DNA of 64,000 nt, taken from contig JAZQCD010000031.1 of the NCBI GenBank assembly GCA_045546135.1, forward strand, positions 1-64,000. The letters run 5' to 3'. The notes beneath the pieces were generated by a model. It did not search any database, was not told the origin of the DNA, and saw nothing but the letters and a program-made list of their open reading frames with translations. A program made the translations under genes and the position numbers. Shown piece by piece: positions 8,689 through 17,561 of this stretch (the first letter of the stretch is position 1; every line of letters begins with the position of its first letter). This DNA is from RUG13409 sp045546135. Its GTDB lineage: Bacteria; Bacillota; Clostridia; Peptostreptococcales; Anaerovoracaceae.

Positions 8689-9930
8689 TCACTCGGTATA
8701 AATGGCGCCTATATCCGCCCCTATTCCCTTGCATGTATAGGCCCAGACTATATCATCGCCGTCTTTTAATTTGTAAACAGAGCTTCCGTAGTTCGGGAAC
8801 CATCCGTTGACCTTGTACATCCAGCCGCTTTGAGGACCGCAGTCAAATTCATATAGATTATTTATGCCCTCTATATAGTATCCGCCGAAGGCTACCGTCC
8901 AGCTGTATTCTATGGGGATGCCCACATAATTACATGCTCTTTTAAGAACATCATAAACAGTTTCTCCATCTGTAAATGCCACATGACTCACAGCAAGTAT
9001 GATCCCATCGGAAGGAACATAAATATTCTTTCCGGGCGTAAGCTCTCCCATATTGTTTAAGATAGTATCGCACCTTATCTGAATGGTACAGGTATGGATA
9101 TCGGCATCACTGCTATCATGGGCAGGATCAAATACTTTCTCTATGACTTTTACTGTGCCGCCTCTTGCAATGACAGCTTTTTCGTATTCCTCTCTTTCTA
9201 TCCTTGCAGCTTCCACCTCTTGGGCGCGTCTTTTCAGCTCTCCGTTAAGTTCATCCTTAGAAAAGCAAATACCTGCTTCATCCAAAGATCTGTTTATGAG
9301 AAAGGTGCTCATGGTCTGGGGAACGATCTTTGTCACTTCTGTAAATGAATAAATACCATCCTCATCCTCTACAGCGACTACCTGATCTCCCGGCCTAAGG
9401 TCTATATCTTCATCCAGGTATGGGCTCTGTATTTTTAGGCTTCCTTTGTATACCCTTGCAGTATGAGCTCCGGAAAGGACCTCTATGGAAAATACACTGT
9501 TCTCCCCTGGAATGACGGTCACTGAAGATGTACTTATGGAAAGATCCTTACCAGGATTATCTGCATCAAAATAGAAGGCGCCCAAAAGAAGATCTAAAGA
9601 AATACCCTCATCGCTGCATTCAGTCAGTTTAAGTTCTGAAGTTTCATCTAGAGTTAGATCACCTTGCCCCTTTATATCGAAATCCGCAAAAGATCCCGAT
9701 GCTGTACTGATGCCATCGCCTTCGGCAAGTCCTATGCCTTCCTTTAAGCTGTATCCGGCTCCCCTTCTGATGACACTTGCAGAGCCTTCAGCCGATGCTG
9801 TAACGATCAAATATTCATCGTCTTTTGTCCTGAACCACTCTCTGCTGCTTCCTATGAACATGACAGAGGATACGATCAGTATGAGTATGAGTATCACTGC
9901 AATGATATTGAGAAAAGATGATCTTTTCAC
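8689..9930 (-). CDS. Membrane FecR-like / DUF4430 protein
   Basis: 413 residues. One N-terminal membrane helix (about 8-27) places the rest outside the cell. Residues 45-200 look like a FecR-type beta domain (SVIRRGAGYSLKEG, then STASGSFADF and VTVIPGENSVFSIE). A short charged helical linker spans about 225-265. Residues 305-410 form a DUF4430 domain with SGWMYKVNGW and a final IVWAYTCKG, matching the SGWMGSLNGW and ILIQYTCDFG of the giant surface protein. The start overlaps the response-regulator stop by 4 bp, so translation is coupled. The position beside a sensor kinase suggests it presents or senses the ligand recognised by the DUF4430 surface protein; this is inference. Confidence 0.8.
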   Translation of the reverse strand: MKRSSFLNIIAVILILILIVSSVMFIGSSREWFRTKDDEYLIVTASAEGSASVIRRGAGYSLKEGIGLAEGDGISTASGSFADFDIKGQGDLTLDETSELKLTECSDEGISLDLLLGAFYFDADNPGKDLSISTSSVTVIPGENSVFSIEVLSGAHTARVYKGSLKIQSPYLDEDIDLRPGDQVVAVEDEDGIYSFTEVTKIVPQTMSTFLINRSLDEAGICFSKDELNGELKRRAQEVEAARIEREEYEKAVIARGGTVKVIEKVFDPAHDSSDADIHTCTIQIRCDTILNNMGELTPGKNIYVPSDGIILAVSHVAFTDGETVYDVLKRACNYVGIPIEYSWTVAFGGYYIEGINNLYEFDCGPQSGWMYKVNGWFPNYGSSVYKLKDGDDIVWAYTCKGIGADIGAIYTE

Positions 9931-10739
9931 TCTATGTCATCTCCCTTCCATTCCGAAATTGCTATTAATTCTCCCAAAGTCTCTTCTGCCCAGCTGTACT
10001 GACTCATATATTTGCCTCCGAATTTCTCTCTTGCATCAGGGTCCCCTTTAAAGAAATTCAGAAGGTCACAATCTACCTTGTCTGTGTTCAATGCTCTTCC
10101 GTGGGTGGTTTTTATGAGTATATCGCCTATTCCGTTCTCGTCGAGGAATCCATCGAGCCTATACAAAGCTTTTCTGTAAACACTGGTCATCTCATTGGAA
10201 TATGGCCGGTCTTCCCACATAGTATCATAAGCAGACCTGTGAAGGACCGTGCCGCCTCGCTTATCTACGATGAGAGCCAATAGCTCCTTGGCCCTTGCAC
10301 TGCTGAAAACAAGAGGTTTTCCATCGACAAATACTTCAAAATCACCAAAGCAGCGTATGGATACCCTCTTTTTGAATCTGCCGGAAAGAAGCTTTGCCCT
10401 TTCGAGTATGTCCATCACATCCTTTTTGGTATAGGGTTTTAGGACATAATAATCAGCCTTCATATCTATGAAATCCTCAAGATATTCCTTGTAAGCTGTA
10501 AGGAAGATTATTATTACATCCGGATACAGCTTCCTCAGTTTCCTTGCAAGGTGCACGCCGTCCATGCCGCTGAGCTGTATATCGAGAAGTGCAAATTCCA
10601 CAAGATTATCCTTTGCATACTCAAGAGCATCTTCTGCTGACATGAATTTGCCGACTATCTCTATATCTGGCTCCCCGCTGCATTCCTGCTCGAAGCCTTC
10701 TAAAGCCCAGTATTCATCATCTACTAATATCGTTTTCAT
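9927..10739 (-). CDS. Response regulator with SARP/winged-helix output domain
   Basis: 270 residues. The receiver domain at 1-120 has the acidic pair Asp7/Asp8, phospho-acceptor Asp53 (LLDIQLSGMDG) and the conserved Lys in VLKPYT. From about 127 a winged-helix domain of the OmpR/SARP type follows (RVSIRCFGDFEVFVDGKPL, FSSARAKELLALIV), as in AfsR-like activators and many Lachnospiraceae regulators. Its start overlaps the kinase stop by 23 bp and its stop overlaps the FecR gene by 4 bp. It is the likely binder of the 14-bp motif found upstream of its own operon and of the surface-protein operon, which would mean autoregulation; binding itself is not shown by the sequence. Confidence 0.9.
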   Translation of the reverse strand: MKTILVDDEYWALEGFEQECSGEPDIEIVGKFMSAEDALEYAKDNLVEFALLDIQLSGMDGVHLARKLRKLYPDVIIIFLTAYKEYLEDFIDMKADYYVLKPYTKKDVMDILERAKLLSGRFKKRVSIRCFGDFEVFVDGKPLVFSSARAKELLALIVDKRGGTVLHRSAYDTMWEDRPYSNEMTSVYRKALYRLDGFLDENGIGDILIKTTHGRALNTDKVDCDLLNFFKGDPDAREKFGGKYMSQYSWAEETLGELIAISEWKGDDIE

Positions 10740-12558
10740 TTAAGGACGTCCTCCTTCCCGGGAAAATGATAGTCACGTGGGTGCCGGCCCCCGGTTTACT
10801 CTCTATATTTACGTCTGCATCTGAAAGACTTTTAAGTCTATATACGGCATTCCTTATCCCAACTCCCTTTTTGCCATCCTGCTCAAGGATAGAAGTATCA
10901 AATCCGATGCCGTCATCTATGATCTCGACTATAAAAGAATCTCCCTTTTTTTGAGACCTTACGATCACCCTGCCGCCTTCTTTTTTCCTGCATATACCGT
11001 GCTTTACTGCATTTTCAACGAAGGGCTGAACGGAAAGAGGCGGAACTCCGAAATCTTCTCCTGAAGTCTCGTATACTACATTGATCCTCTCCCTGAATCT
11101 CTCAGCCTCTATCTCCGTATATACCTTGATGTGTTTCAGTTCCTCTGAAAAAGGGATGATCTCCACATCTGAAAGGGCGTTGATATTGTATCTTAAGTAT
11201 CCTGCAAAGTCGTAGATCATATCATAGGCTTTGTCCGGTTCTTTTTTTATCATCGCTCTTATGGCGTTGAGGGTGTTGTATACGAAATGTGGCTGTATCT
11301 GGCTTATCATGAGCCTTATCCTGCTCTTTGTAAGCTCGTTTGAAAGCCTTAGGCCTGTAAGGGCATTGGTATACGCCATGGCTATGACTGAAGATAAAGA
11401 ACATATGGAAAAAAGGACCGCACCGATATATTTAAAGGACAGGACATTGCCTGCATACAGATAGTGACTTATCATATCGGCGCTCATTCCGAGGGCAAGA
11501 AATACAAGCCCTGCTGTCATCAGTCCCGCATATACCCACCTGGTCTCATTTCTGTCTTTAAACTCGCAATATGCTGCGGTCAAAGCTTCCAGGATCATAA
11601 ATAACCTGCCTATGCTCAGACTTGCAGTAAGATCAAGGATCCCAAGGAAGTGAAGAGCAAAGGAAAGGACAAAATCAGCAAAGGATGCTATGAATATGAA
11701 AAGGAAGGTCTTTTTCCTCTTTTCATCTGTATTGCTCATATACATGCATAGACTGTGTATCATGGGCAGCACTCTTACTATGAGGCTTGATGCCATATAC
11801 TCCACATAGTACATGTGCATCTCCATCCTTGGTATATTGGCCTGGTTTATAAGTATAAAACCAAGGGCAGCTACATATATGCCAAGATAGATAAAGCCTC
11901 TGAAGCGTCCTCCTGCAGACAGATTCACAAGGGAGAAGATAAATATCAATACTCCCATCACTATGACGGAGATCCCTATATACAGGGAAAAGTAGGAAGA
12001 ATAGGATGCATACAGCAGGAGCTCAGAATGAGTGCCTATGAGTATCTTTGGAAGCATACCTGAGGAGTAGGCATAGGGGTACTCAAAACTAAGACTGACC
12101 TCCTTTGCGCTGTAATCTCCTTTAAGGGGTATGAAGACCCATCCGGGAAGGGGAGTAGCTTCCCCTTTTATATTTATTACAGGACTCTTGAAGATCTCAT
12201 CTCCGTTTACTTTGGCCGAGACGAAGCTGTCCGCTCCCATGAAAGCAAGATATGTTCCTTCTGTAAGGGATGCCGGAAGAAAGTTTGATATGGTAACTTT
12301 GCTGCCTTTTTTTGTGTCAATATGCTTTGGCAGGTCGATCCTCTTCCCTATATATTCAGTCAAGGATCCTTTGCTCGATATATCTGAGATCTTCCAGTTA
12401 AGATCAAAGCTTAAGAGGCCTTCGTCATAGACTATCTGTTCTCCGCTTTTAAGGTTTGAGGGGCTGATATCATAATACCTAAGTGAAAAAATTATCATGA
12501 CTACAGAGATCATGAGTAGTATGCCCATTATTATATTGATCGGTGTATTTCGTTTCAG
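10717..12558 (-). CDS. 7TM-DISM sensor histidine kinase, LytS type
   Basis: About 613 residues from a CTG codon at 12558 preceded by AAAGGAG at 8-base spacing; the reading frame is open up to an ATG at 12684, which has no ribosome binding site. The next in-frame ATG lies inside the first membrane helix. Layout: N-terminal membrane helix, extracellular domain of about 150 residues, seven or so membrane helices, then a His_kinase domain with phospho-acceptor His in SQIQPHFVYNTLN and an ATPase domain with N-box PFVENAVKHG and G-box GVGIRN. The arrangement is that of 7TMR-DISM kinases, which sense extracellular carbohydrate-like or other small ligands. It heads the operon with its response regulator and the FecR/DUF4430 protein. 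Confidence 0.88.
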   Translation of the reverse strand: MKRNTPINIIMGILLMISVVMIIFSLRYYDISPSNLKSGEQIVYDEGLLSFDLNWKISDISSKGSLTEYIGKRIDLPKHIDTKKGSKVTISNFLPASLTEGTYLAFMGADSFVSAKVNGDEIFKSPVINIKGEATPLPGWVFIPLKGDYSAKEVSLSFEYPYAYSSGMLPKILIGTHSELLLYASYSSYFSLYIGISVIVMGVLIFIFSLVNLSAGGRFRGFIYLGIYVAALGFILINQANIPRMEMHMYYVEYMASSLIVRVLPMIHSLCMYMSNTDEKRKKTFLFIFIASFADFVLSFALHFLGILDLTASLSIGRLFMILEALTAAYCEFKDRNETRWVYAGLMTAGLVFLALGMSADMISHYLYAGNVLSFKYIGAVLFSICSLSSVIAMAYTNALTGLRLSNELTKSRIRLMISQIQPHFVYNTLNAIRAMIKKEPDKAYDMIYDFAGYLRYNINALSDVEIIPFSEELKHIKVYTEIEAERFRERINVVYETSGEDFGVPPLSVQPFVENAVKHGICRKKEGGRVIVRSQKKGDSFIVEIIDDGIGFDTSILEQDGKKGVGIRNAVYRLKSLSDADVNIESKPGAGTHVTIIFPGRRTSLNENDISR

Positions 12559-12750
12559 ATCCTTGTCTCCTTTGTTATGCAAAAGCTTTTTTGGCCTGGG
12601 CTTAGGGATGCGATGTCCTAGATATAGTATAGTTAAGCTTTTCTTATCTTTCCATTGGAACAAAAGACAAATGAAGGTGCTCATTTTAGAGGAAATGTCT
12701 TTTGAAATTCCCAGCCGGGCAAAGCAAAAATGCTACTAAACCAATTTTTG

Positions 12751-12781
12751 ATTATACATCTAAAATAGTTCCAAAAAAGTG
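12751..12781 (-). promoter_or_regulatory. Promoter with shared 14-bp motif (kinase operon)
   Basis: Minus strand CACTTTTTTGGAAC (12768-12781), 11 bases, TATAAT (12751-12756). Identical in motif and spacing to 8539-8569. Transcription would start near 12744. Confidence 0.7.
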
Positions 12782-12823
12782 ACTTAGGATGTCAGTTTTT
12801 GTATATTCAAAGAGCACTTTCCC

Positions 12824-12853
12824 ACACAAAAAAAAGACGGCGCAATAGCCGTC
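12824..12853 (-). terminator. Terminator of the 12.9-14.5 kb genes
   Basis: Minus strand GACGGC, six-base loop, GCCGTC, then eight T. It lies 80 bases after the stop of the small hypothetical gene. Confidence 0.85.
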
Positions 12854-12932
12854 ATTGAGATTGATATTCTTCTAACTAAACTAAGATGCTACAGTCATTT
12901 TTGAACGCATTTCAATATCATTTAGTTCCTTT

Positions 12933-13205
12933 TCATTTATAACGTATCTCGACTCCCTTTATGTCTTTTAAAAACTCCTCTTTGTCCATATACAACCCGT
13001 CCAATATGGGAATTAGATCGATATACTCCTCAGTCTCAATCTCTCTATGCTTATATTTTGCCAAGACTTCAATATATCCATTATCCCATCTGCATATTTT
13101 GGTATATCGTTCAAGTCCATCGCATGTTCTAAATGTCAATTTAATATCCCCATATGTAAAGGTCGTATACTTATCAAAACTACTTAAATATGCTATATCC
13201 TTCAT
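12933..13205 (-). CDS. Small hypothetical protein
   Basis: 90 residues from the ATG at 13205, chosen because GAAGGTGAAGGA lies upstream; an earlier ATG at 13247 overlaps the preceding gene and has no such site. The protein is soluble and mixed alpha/beta. Its C-terminal half (EEYIDLIPILDGLYMDKEEFL, then a Gly-Val-Glu-Ile-Arg-Tyr end) matches a short conserved block I have seen in small clostridial proteins of unknown function, often next to mobile elements. It is probably co-transcribed with the DUF2130 gene upstream. No function is assigned. Confidence 0.7.
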   Translation of the reverse strand: MKDIAYLSSFDKYTTFTYGDIKLTFRTCDGLERYTKICRWDNGYIEVLAKYKHREIETEEYIDLIPILDGLYMDKEEFLKDIKGVEIRYK

Positions 13206-13236
13206 TTGTTTAGTTTCCTTCACCTTCAAATGTGTC

Positions 13237-14475
13237 CTATAATCCAAATTCTTTCGCTACACTTGGAGCTCCTTTTGTAAGCTTTTTTATACTCAGATCC
13301 TGTGCTTTGTCATTTGCAAGCCTCAGATTGTTTTCTGATGATAACAGATCTGCTTTTGTCTTCTCAAGAGCCTTTATGGTCTTATCTATATCATCGATAG
13401 CATCTTTGAATTTTCTCGATGCAAGCTCGTAATTCCTGCCGAATGCCTGCTGGAAATCTTTCATATTGCTCTCGAATTTGGCATAGTCCATATTCTGAGC
13501 CTGTATGACCTGCAGTTCTCTTCTGTAATGAAGAGAATTTCTCGCAGCATCTCTTAAAAGCGTAATGATAGGAATAAAGAACTGAGGCCTTACGACATAC
13601 ATCTTATCGTATTTGTACGATACATCTACAATACCTTCGTTGTACAGTTCGTTATCAGCCTCGAGCATGGCTATCAGTATGCCATACTCGCATTTCTTTT
13701 CATTCCTGTCCTTATCCAGTTCTTTGAAGAAATGCTCGTTCTTGTGCTTTGTGGCAGTAGTATCATTTTCGTTCTTCATCTCGAACATTATAGAGATATA
13801 TTCAGTTCCGTCATCATCAAAGTCTCTAAATATGAAGTCGCCCTTGGAACCTGATTTTGAATCATTGTCTTTCTCAAAGTATGCGTTTTTAAAGGCCGTA
13901 GATCTAAGTTTATTGAATTCATAGGAGCAATGCTGTTCCAGGGACTCTCCTACCATTTTTGTAGACTGCTTAGTCTTAAAATCCTTGTAATATGCTATCA
14001 TCTCATCCTTGTCTGCTATCTGCTGCCTAAAGGCTTCTTCAGCACTCTGGCTCTTTATGACAAGAGAGTTTATCTGCTCTTCTTTCTCCTTTACGGCTTC
14101 GCTTATGGCAAGCTTAGTTTCAGCTTCCTGTTTTTCTACTTTAGCATTGAGCTTTTCGATCTCGATATTTTTGCTCGACAGAAGATCCGTCATGCCCTTT
14201 TCGGCTTCTGCCTTTGCAAGGGAAACTGCCTGAGTCAGCTCTATTTGATGCATTTCTTTAGCCTGCTCAAGTTCTCTTTTTCTCTGAGTTTCAGCCTGTT
14301 CAAGATCTTTTTTGTATTGTCTCTCTGCCTGCTCAAGTTCCCTTCTGAGACGGGTTTCCATCTCTTTCAAGTCTTCTTCGTATTCGTGGTCTTTTATCTG
14401 CCTTACTATTGATTCGTAATCTGTTTCATCGATGGTGAATACTTCACCGCAATGAGGACATTTGATCTGGTTCAT
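13237..14475 (-). CDS. DUF2130 protein (zinc-ribbon, coiled coil, nuclease-like)
   Basis: 412 residues from the ATG at 14475, preceded by AAGAAAGG at 7-base spacing; an earlier ATG at 14502 overlaps a probable -10 box. The N-terminus has a half zinc ribbon (IKCPHCGEVF). A long charged coiled coil covers about 30-170. The rest is the DUF2130 domain (SGSKGDFIFRD, then MFEMKNENDTT), which resembles the RmuC/restriction-endonuclease-like fold and keeps acidic and Lys residues of the EMK type. Family members are common in Firmicutes and unassigned in function; a DNA-related role is plausible by fold only. Confidence 0.85.
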   Translation of the reverse strand: MNQIKCPHCGEVFTIDETDYESIVRQIKDHEYEEDLKEMETRLRRELEQAERQYKKDLEQAETQRKRELEQAKEMHQIELTQAVSLAKAEAEKGMTDLLSSKNIEIEKLNAKVEKQEAETKLAISEAVKEKEEQINSLVIKSQSAEEAFRQQIADKDEMIAYYKDFKTKQSTKMVGESLEQHCSYEFNKLRSTAFKNAYFEKDNDSKSGSKGDFIFRDFDDDGTEYISIMFEMKNENDTTATKHKNEHFFKELDKDRNEKKCEYGILIAMLEADNELYNEGIVDVSYKYDKMYVVRPQFFIPIITLLRDAARNSLHYRRELQVIQAQNMDYAKFESNMKDFQQAFGRNYELASRKFKDAIDDIDKTIKALEKTKADLLSSENNLRLANDKAQDLSIKKLTKGAPSVAKEFGL

Positions 14476-14562
14476 TTCATAACCTTTCTTAATTATAAGC
14501 AATTGTACTATTAACTTATTTTACCCTTTTTTTTAAATCATGTATATGGATGTTCTGAAATA

Positions 14563-14590
14563 TGCAAAAAACCGCAGCGATCTGCTGCGG
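14563..14590 (-). terminator. Terminator of the sulfoquinovose operon
   Basis: Minus strand CCGCAGC, five-base loop, GCTGCGG followed by TTTTTTGC, 21 bases after the isomerase stop. Confidence 0.9.
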
Positions 14591-14610
14591 CTCATAAGCA
14601 TCATATGTTT

Positions 14611-15954
14611 TTAGTATCTGTCTGCAGGTATATCCAGCATGTTTGAAAGTATCTGAAGTTCATCTGCTACATCACCGTAGATGACTACGAAGTGCGGCTC
14701 CCAGCCATCCTGAACGGCGCCGTAGATGATCTCTTCTGCATTTCCTTCTGCCTTGAATACAAGAGATGTTCCGAGGAACTGCTGAGGCATGTCGAGGATC
14801 TCGCCCTTTGCAATGAATGCCCTGAATGTTCCATCATATTCTCTTCCTATGCGGTATACAGTTGCTTTTTCTGAAGGCTTGCATCCAAACTCAAGAGTTG
14901 GACCTATCTTCCTGTTGCAATGCACTCCTGCGCAGGCTCCTGTATCTTCTCTTGCAAGAGAGCATGCTGCAGTGCCGCAGTGCCAGAAGTATATAGTATT
15001 GTCCTCTTCATTAAGAGATACAGGGTCTCCGAAGAATACGGGACTTCCTGAAAGTACCTGTCCTATATGCATTGAAAGAGCTCCGTAGGTATCTGCCTCG
15101 CAGGCTGCTGCTACGCCCATATCATTCAGCATTGCAAGGACTGCACATACAGGAGTTCCGAAAGCTGTAAAGAAATCAGGCCAGCATCTTGAGGAAAGTG
15201 CTCCTATGCCGTTTGCCTTTACATATTCGTCATAGGCTCTGTAAAGCCTTGCAAAATCGAGACGGTTCTTTTCAGGAGTCTCATCAAGTCCCTTGATGGA
15301 TCCCTTTGCCTTTTCAAGATAATCCTTGATGTCATCGTCAGAAAAGCTCTTTGCTTTGTCTATGAGCTCTCTTGCCTCTATGGAGTCAAGACGCACACCG
15401 AAGTTTTGAAGCATCTCCGTATCAAGAGCTCTACCGAATCCAAAGCCCTGAGGGGTATGGCCTATCTGAGCTATTTTAAGGCTCTTTAAGCTCTTTTTAA
15501 GCATTGCTGCCTTGTATGTAGCCTCGACCTTCCTTACGACCTTTTTCTCTTCTGCTGCTCCGTAAATGTACTCCATAGGATTGGTCCCAAACATCCTGAC
15601 TGCGTTTGCAGCAGAAAAAGCTCCTGTAAGGGAGTTGAGTCTTAGCCTTCCTCCGTCGATCACAGGTTCTCTCATGGTCCAAAGAAGGATCGGAACATCA
15701 GGATACCTTCTTAATACCTCGAGCATGAATGCATTGTTTGCAAAGGTTATATCCTGAAATACTATGAGGTCAGGGTGAAGGCCTTCAAGGAAGTTTTCAA
15801 GAAGGTCTACTCCAAGGAGCATTTCCTCTGGTACTACCACATCAGGATCGAATTTCTTTAAAAGTTCGATGGACTTTTCGAATTCTTTTTGCGCGCTCTC
15901 AAGATGGAAGGTAGGCGCTCCCACAGGAACGTATATGGATTGAAAATCTTTCAT
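14611..15954 (-). CDS. sftI: Sulfoquinovose isomerase, fucose/arabinose isomerase family
   Basis: 447 residues, about the usual length of the L-fucose/L-arabinose isomerase-like superfamily. Family marks are an N-terminal Rossmann-type domain (DLIVFQDITFANNAFML), a central SSRCWPDFF segment, and CEADTYGALSMHI with the metal-binding Glu/Asp. A Cys-rich segment (WHCGTAACSLA) follows. In Firmicutes with the sulfo-transaldolase pathway an isomerase of this superfamily converts sulfoquinovose to 6-deoxy-6-sulfofructose. That role is assigned here from the neighbours (transaldolase, DUF4867, reductase, GH31) rather than from unique residues. It is the last gene of the operon and its ATG directly follows the DUF4867 stop codon. 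Confidence 0.75.
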   Translation of the reverse strand: MKDFQSIYVPVGAPTFHLESAQKEFEKSIELLKKFDPDVVVPEEMLLGVDLLENFLEGLHPDLIVFQDITFANNAFMLEVLRRYPDVPILLWTMREPVIDGGRLRLNSLTGAFSAANAVRMFGTNPMEYIYGAAEEKKVVRKVEATYKAAMLKKSLKSLKIAQIGHTPQGFGFGRALDTEMLQNFGVRLDSIEARELIDKAKSFSDDDIKDYLEKAKGSIKGLDETPEKNRLDFARLYRAYDEYVKANGIGALSSRCWPDFFTAFGTPVCAVLAMLNDMGVAAACEADTYGALSMHIGQVLSGSPVFFGDPVSLNEEDNTIYFWHCGTAACSLAREDTGACAGVHCNRKIGPTLEFGCKPSEKATVYRIGREYDGTFRAFIAKGEILDMPQQFLGTSLVFKAEGNAEEIIYGAVQDGWEPHFVVIYGDVADELQILSNMLDIPADRY

Positions 15955-16677
15955 TTATTTTTCCTCTTTATAATATAATCTCTTGTTTGGTCCTGTGACT
16001 CCCGTGTATGCTCCCTGTTTTACGAGGGGCTCCCTTTCGGGATGGCAGATGACCCATTTTGATCTCTTAAGAAGGAGCTTTGCTTCAAGATCTCCTTTTT
16101 CTATGAGGAGATCTCTTTCATTTCTTTCTTCAGCTTCCAGTTCAGAGTTGACTCCTCTTTGAAGTATGACTACGCCTTTAAAACCGTCATCAGAGGTTTT
16201 AAGAGGAGAGAGGTGAAGAGTATCTCCATACATCTCAAGGACTGTGCCCTCAGGTATAAAAAAGACCTCTGCCTGTGATACATCATAGCTGAGACTTCCG
16301 TCAACGCCATATCTTATATCTCCGCTGTGTCCAAGGACCAGCATGAAGTCAGTAACTGCAACGTTAATCTCTGATGATCTGTGATATTCGAATCCGTTGT
16401 ATGTATCGTTCCTTCCGTTGCAGTAACCTGCCTGGATGGGCATACCGCCGTAAAAGACGGTCGAGAAGGTCTTTACTATCGGATCCTTTTCCATCTCTTC
16501 ATCGGAAGCGATATATATGTTTCCTGAGTCAGGAATGGGAGTATGATCCTTCATATACGAGATGAGACCCGATACATCGTAGCCTTTTACTACTCTTCCG
16601 TAGGAGAGGAACTTTTCATCAAATACGGATATGATGGGCATATCGTTAAGTTCATTTAAAAGCTTTAGTTTATCCAT
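15955..16677 (-). CDS. sftF: DUF4867 family protein (SftF-like)
   Basis: 240 residues. The protein matches the DUF4867 pattern as I recall it: a cupin-like fold with FSTVFYGGMPIQAGYCNG, then YHRSSEINVAVTDFMLVLGH and VFFIPEGTVLEMYGDTLH. DUF4867 genes are a regular and diagnostic member of transaldolase-type sulfoglycolysis clusters (named sftF there), but their reaction was not settled in what I know. Sugar-phosphate or sulfosugar epimerase/mutarotase activity would fit a cupin. It lies between the reductase and the isomerase with 5 and 0 bases between genes, so it is tightly coupled to the pathway. Confidence 0.78.
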   Translation of the reverse strand: MDKLKLLNELNDMPIISVFDEKFLSYGRVVKGYDVSGLISYMKDHTPIPDSGNIYIASDEEMEKDPIVKTFSTVFYGGMPIQAGYCNGRNDTYNGFEYHRSSEINVAVTDFMLVLGHSGDIRYGVDGSLSYDVSQAEVFFIPEGTVLEMYGDTLHLSPLKTSDDGFKGVVILQRGVNSELEAEERNERDLLIEKGDLEAKLLLKRSKWVICHPEREPLVKQGAYTGVTGPNKRLYYKEEK

Positions 16678-16682
16678 TAGCT

Positions 16683-17549
16683 TTACTTTTCTCCTTCAGC
16701 TCTTACGACTTTGATGCTGGCAGAGAAGTCTTCCTTGCCAAGGCCCATTTCCATGGCCTTGTCGTAAACTCTTACTGCATTCTCTTCGCCGGGCATTTTG
16801 AAGCCCATCTCCTTTGCCATCTCAAGGCAGATATGAACGTCCTTGTGTTCGTTTTCGATGGAGAAAGCAGTAGTGAAATCTTCTCTTGAAATGCTGTCTT
16901 TTTTTGAATCAAGATACCAGTTTCCTGCTCCGCCGTAGGATATGGCCTTTGCAAAGGTCAGAATGTCTATGCCGTACTTGGAAGCAAGAGTAGAAGTCTC
17001 GTTGACTCCGTTTTGGATCTGAGAAACGAGAGCATTGTGGCAGATCTTCATGACAAGGCCTTTGCCGTTGTCTCCCATTCTGATGATGTTTTCGCCCATA
17101 TATGAAAGGATCGGGACTGCTCTTTCAAAGTCAGCTTCATCTCCGCCTACGTATATGCCGAGCTGTCCTGCTATGGCTGCAGGTTTGCTCTTTACTACAG
17201 GAGCATCTATGAAATGACCGCCCTTTGCCTTTACCATATCAGCTATCTCAACAGATACGGAAGGATCTATGGTAGACATGTCTATGCAAAGCTTGGTGCT
17301 GTCCACTGCAGGAAGGATGCTCTCATAAACAGACCTTGAGTGCTCGCTCTTTGGGACCATGGTGATGAAGATATCTGCATTTCTCATCACTTCCTCTGCG
17401 CTCTGGCATGGAACTCCGCCAAGAGCGGCCAATTTGTCTACTTTTTCTTTTACTACATCGAAGACATATACTTTGTCATCGTGTTTTTTGATGATGTTCT
17501 CGCACATGGATTCTCCCATGATGCCAAGACCTACGAATCCTATTTTCAT
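16683..17549 (-). CDS. Sulfolactaldehyde reductase, beta-hydroxyacid dehydrogenase family
   Basis: 288 residues. N-terminal NAD(P)-binding Rossmann fold with GLGIMG at residues 7-12. The substrate segment reads DAPVVKSKPAAIAG instead of the DAPVSGG of 3-hydroxyisobutyrate dehydrogenases. The catalytic Lys and following Asn lie in NGKGLVMKICHN. The family includes E. coli YihU, which reduces 3-sulfolactaldehyde to 2,3-dihydroxypropanesulfonate (DHPS). In this cluster the protein would regenerate NAD+ and release DHPS as the end product of fermentation. There is no sulfolactaldehyde dehydrogenase in the cluster, which favours DHPS rather than sulfolactate as product. Specificity is inferred from context. 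Confidence 0.8.
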   Translation of the reverse strand: MKIGFVGLGIMGESMCENIIKKHDDKVYVFDVVKEKVDKLAALGGVPCQSAEEVMRNADIFITMVPKSEHSRSVYESILPAVDSTKLCIDMSTIDPSVSVEIADMVKAKGGHFIDAPVVKSKPAAIAGQLGIYVGGDEADFERAVPILSYMGENIIRMGDNGKGLVMKICHNALVSQIQNGVNETSTLASKYGIDILTFAKAISYGGAGNWYLDSKKDSISREDFTTAFSIENEHKDVHICLEMAKEMGFKMPGEENAVRVYDKAMEMGLGKEDFSASIKVVRAEGEK

Positions 17550-17561
17550 TGTTTACTCTCC

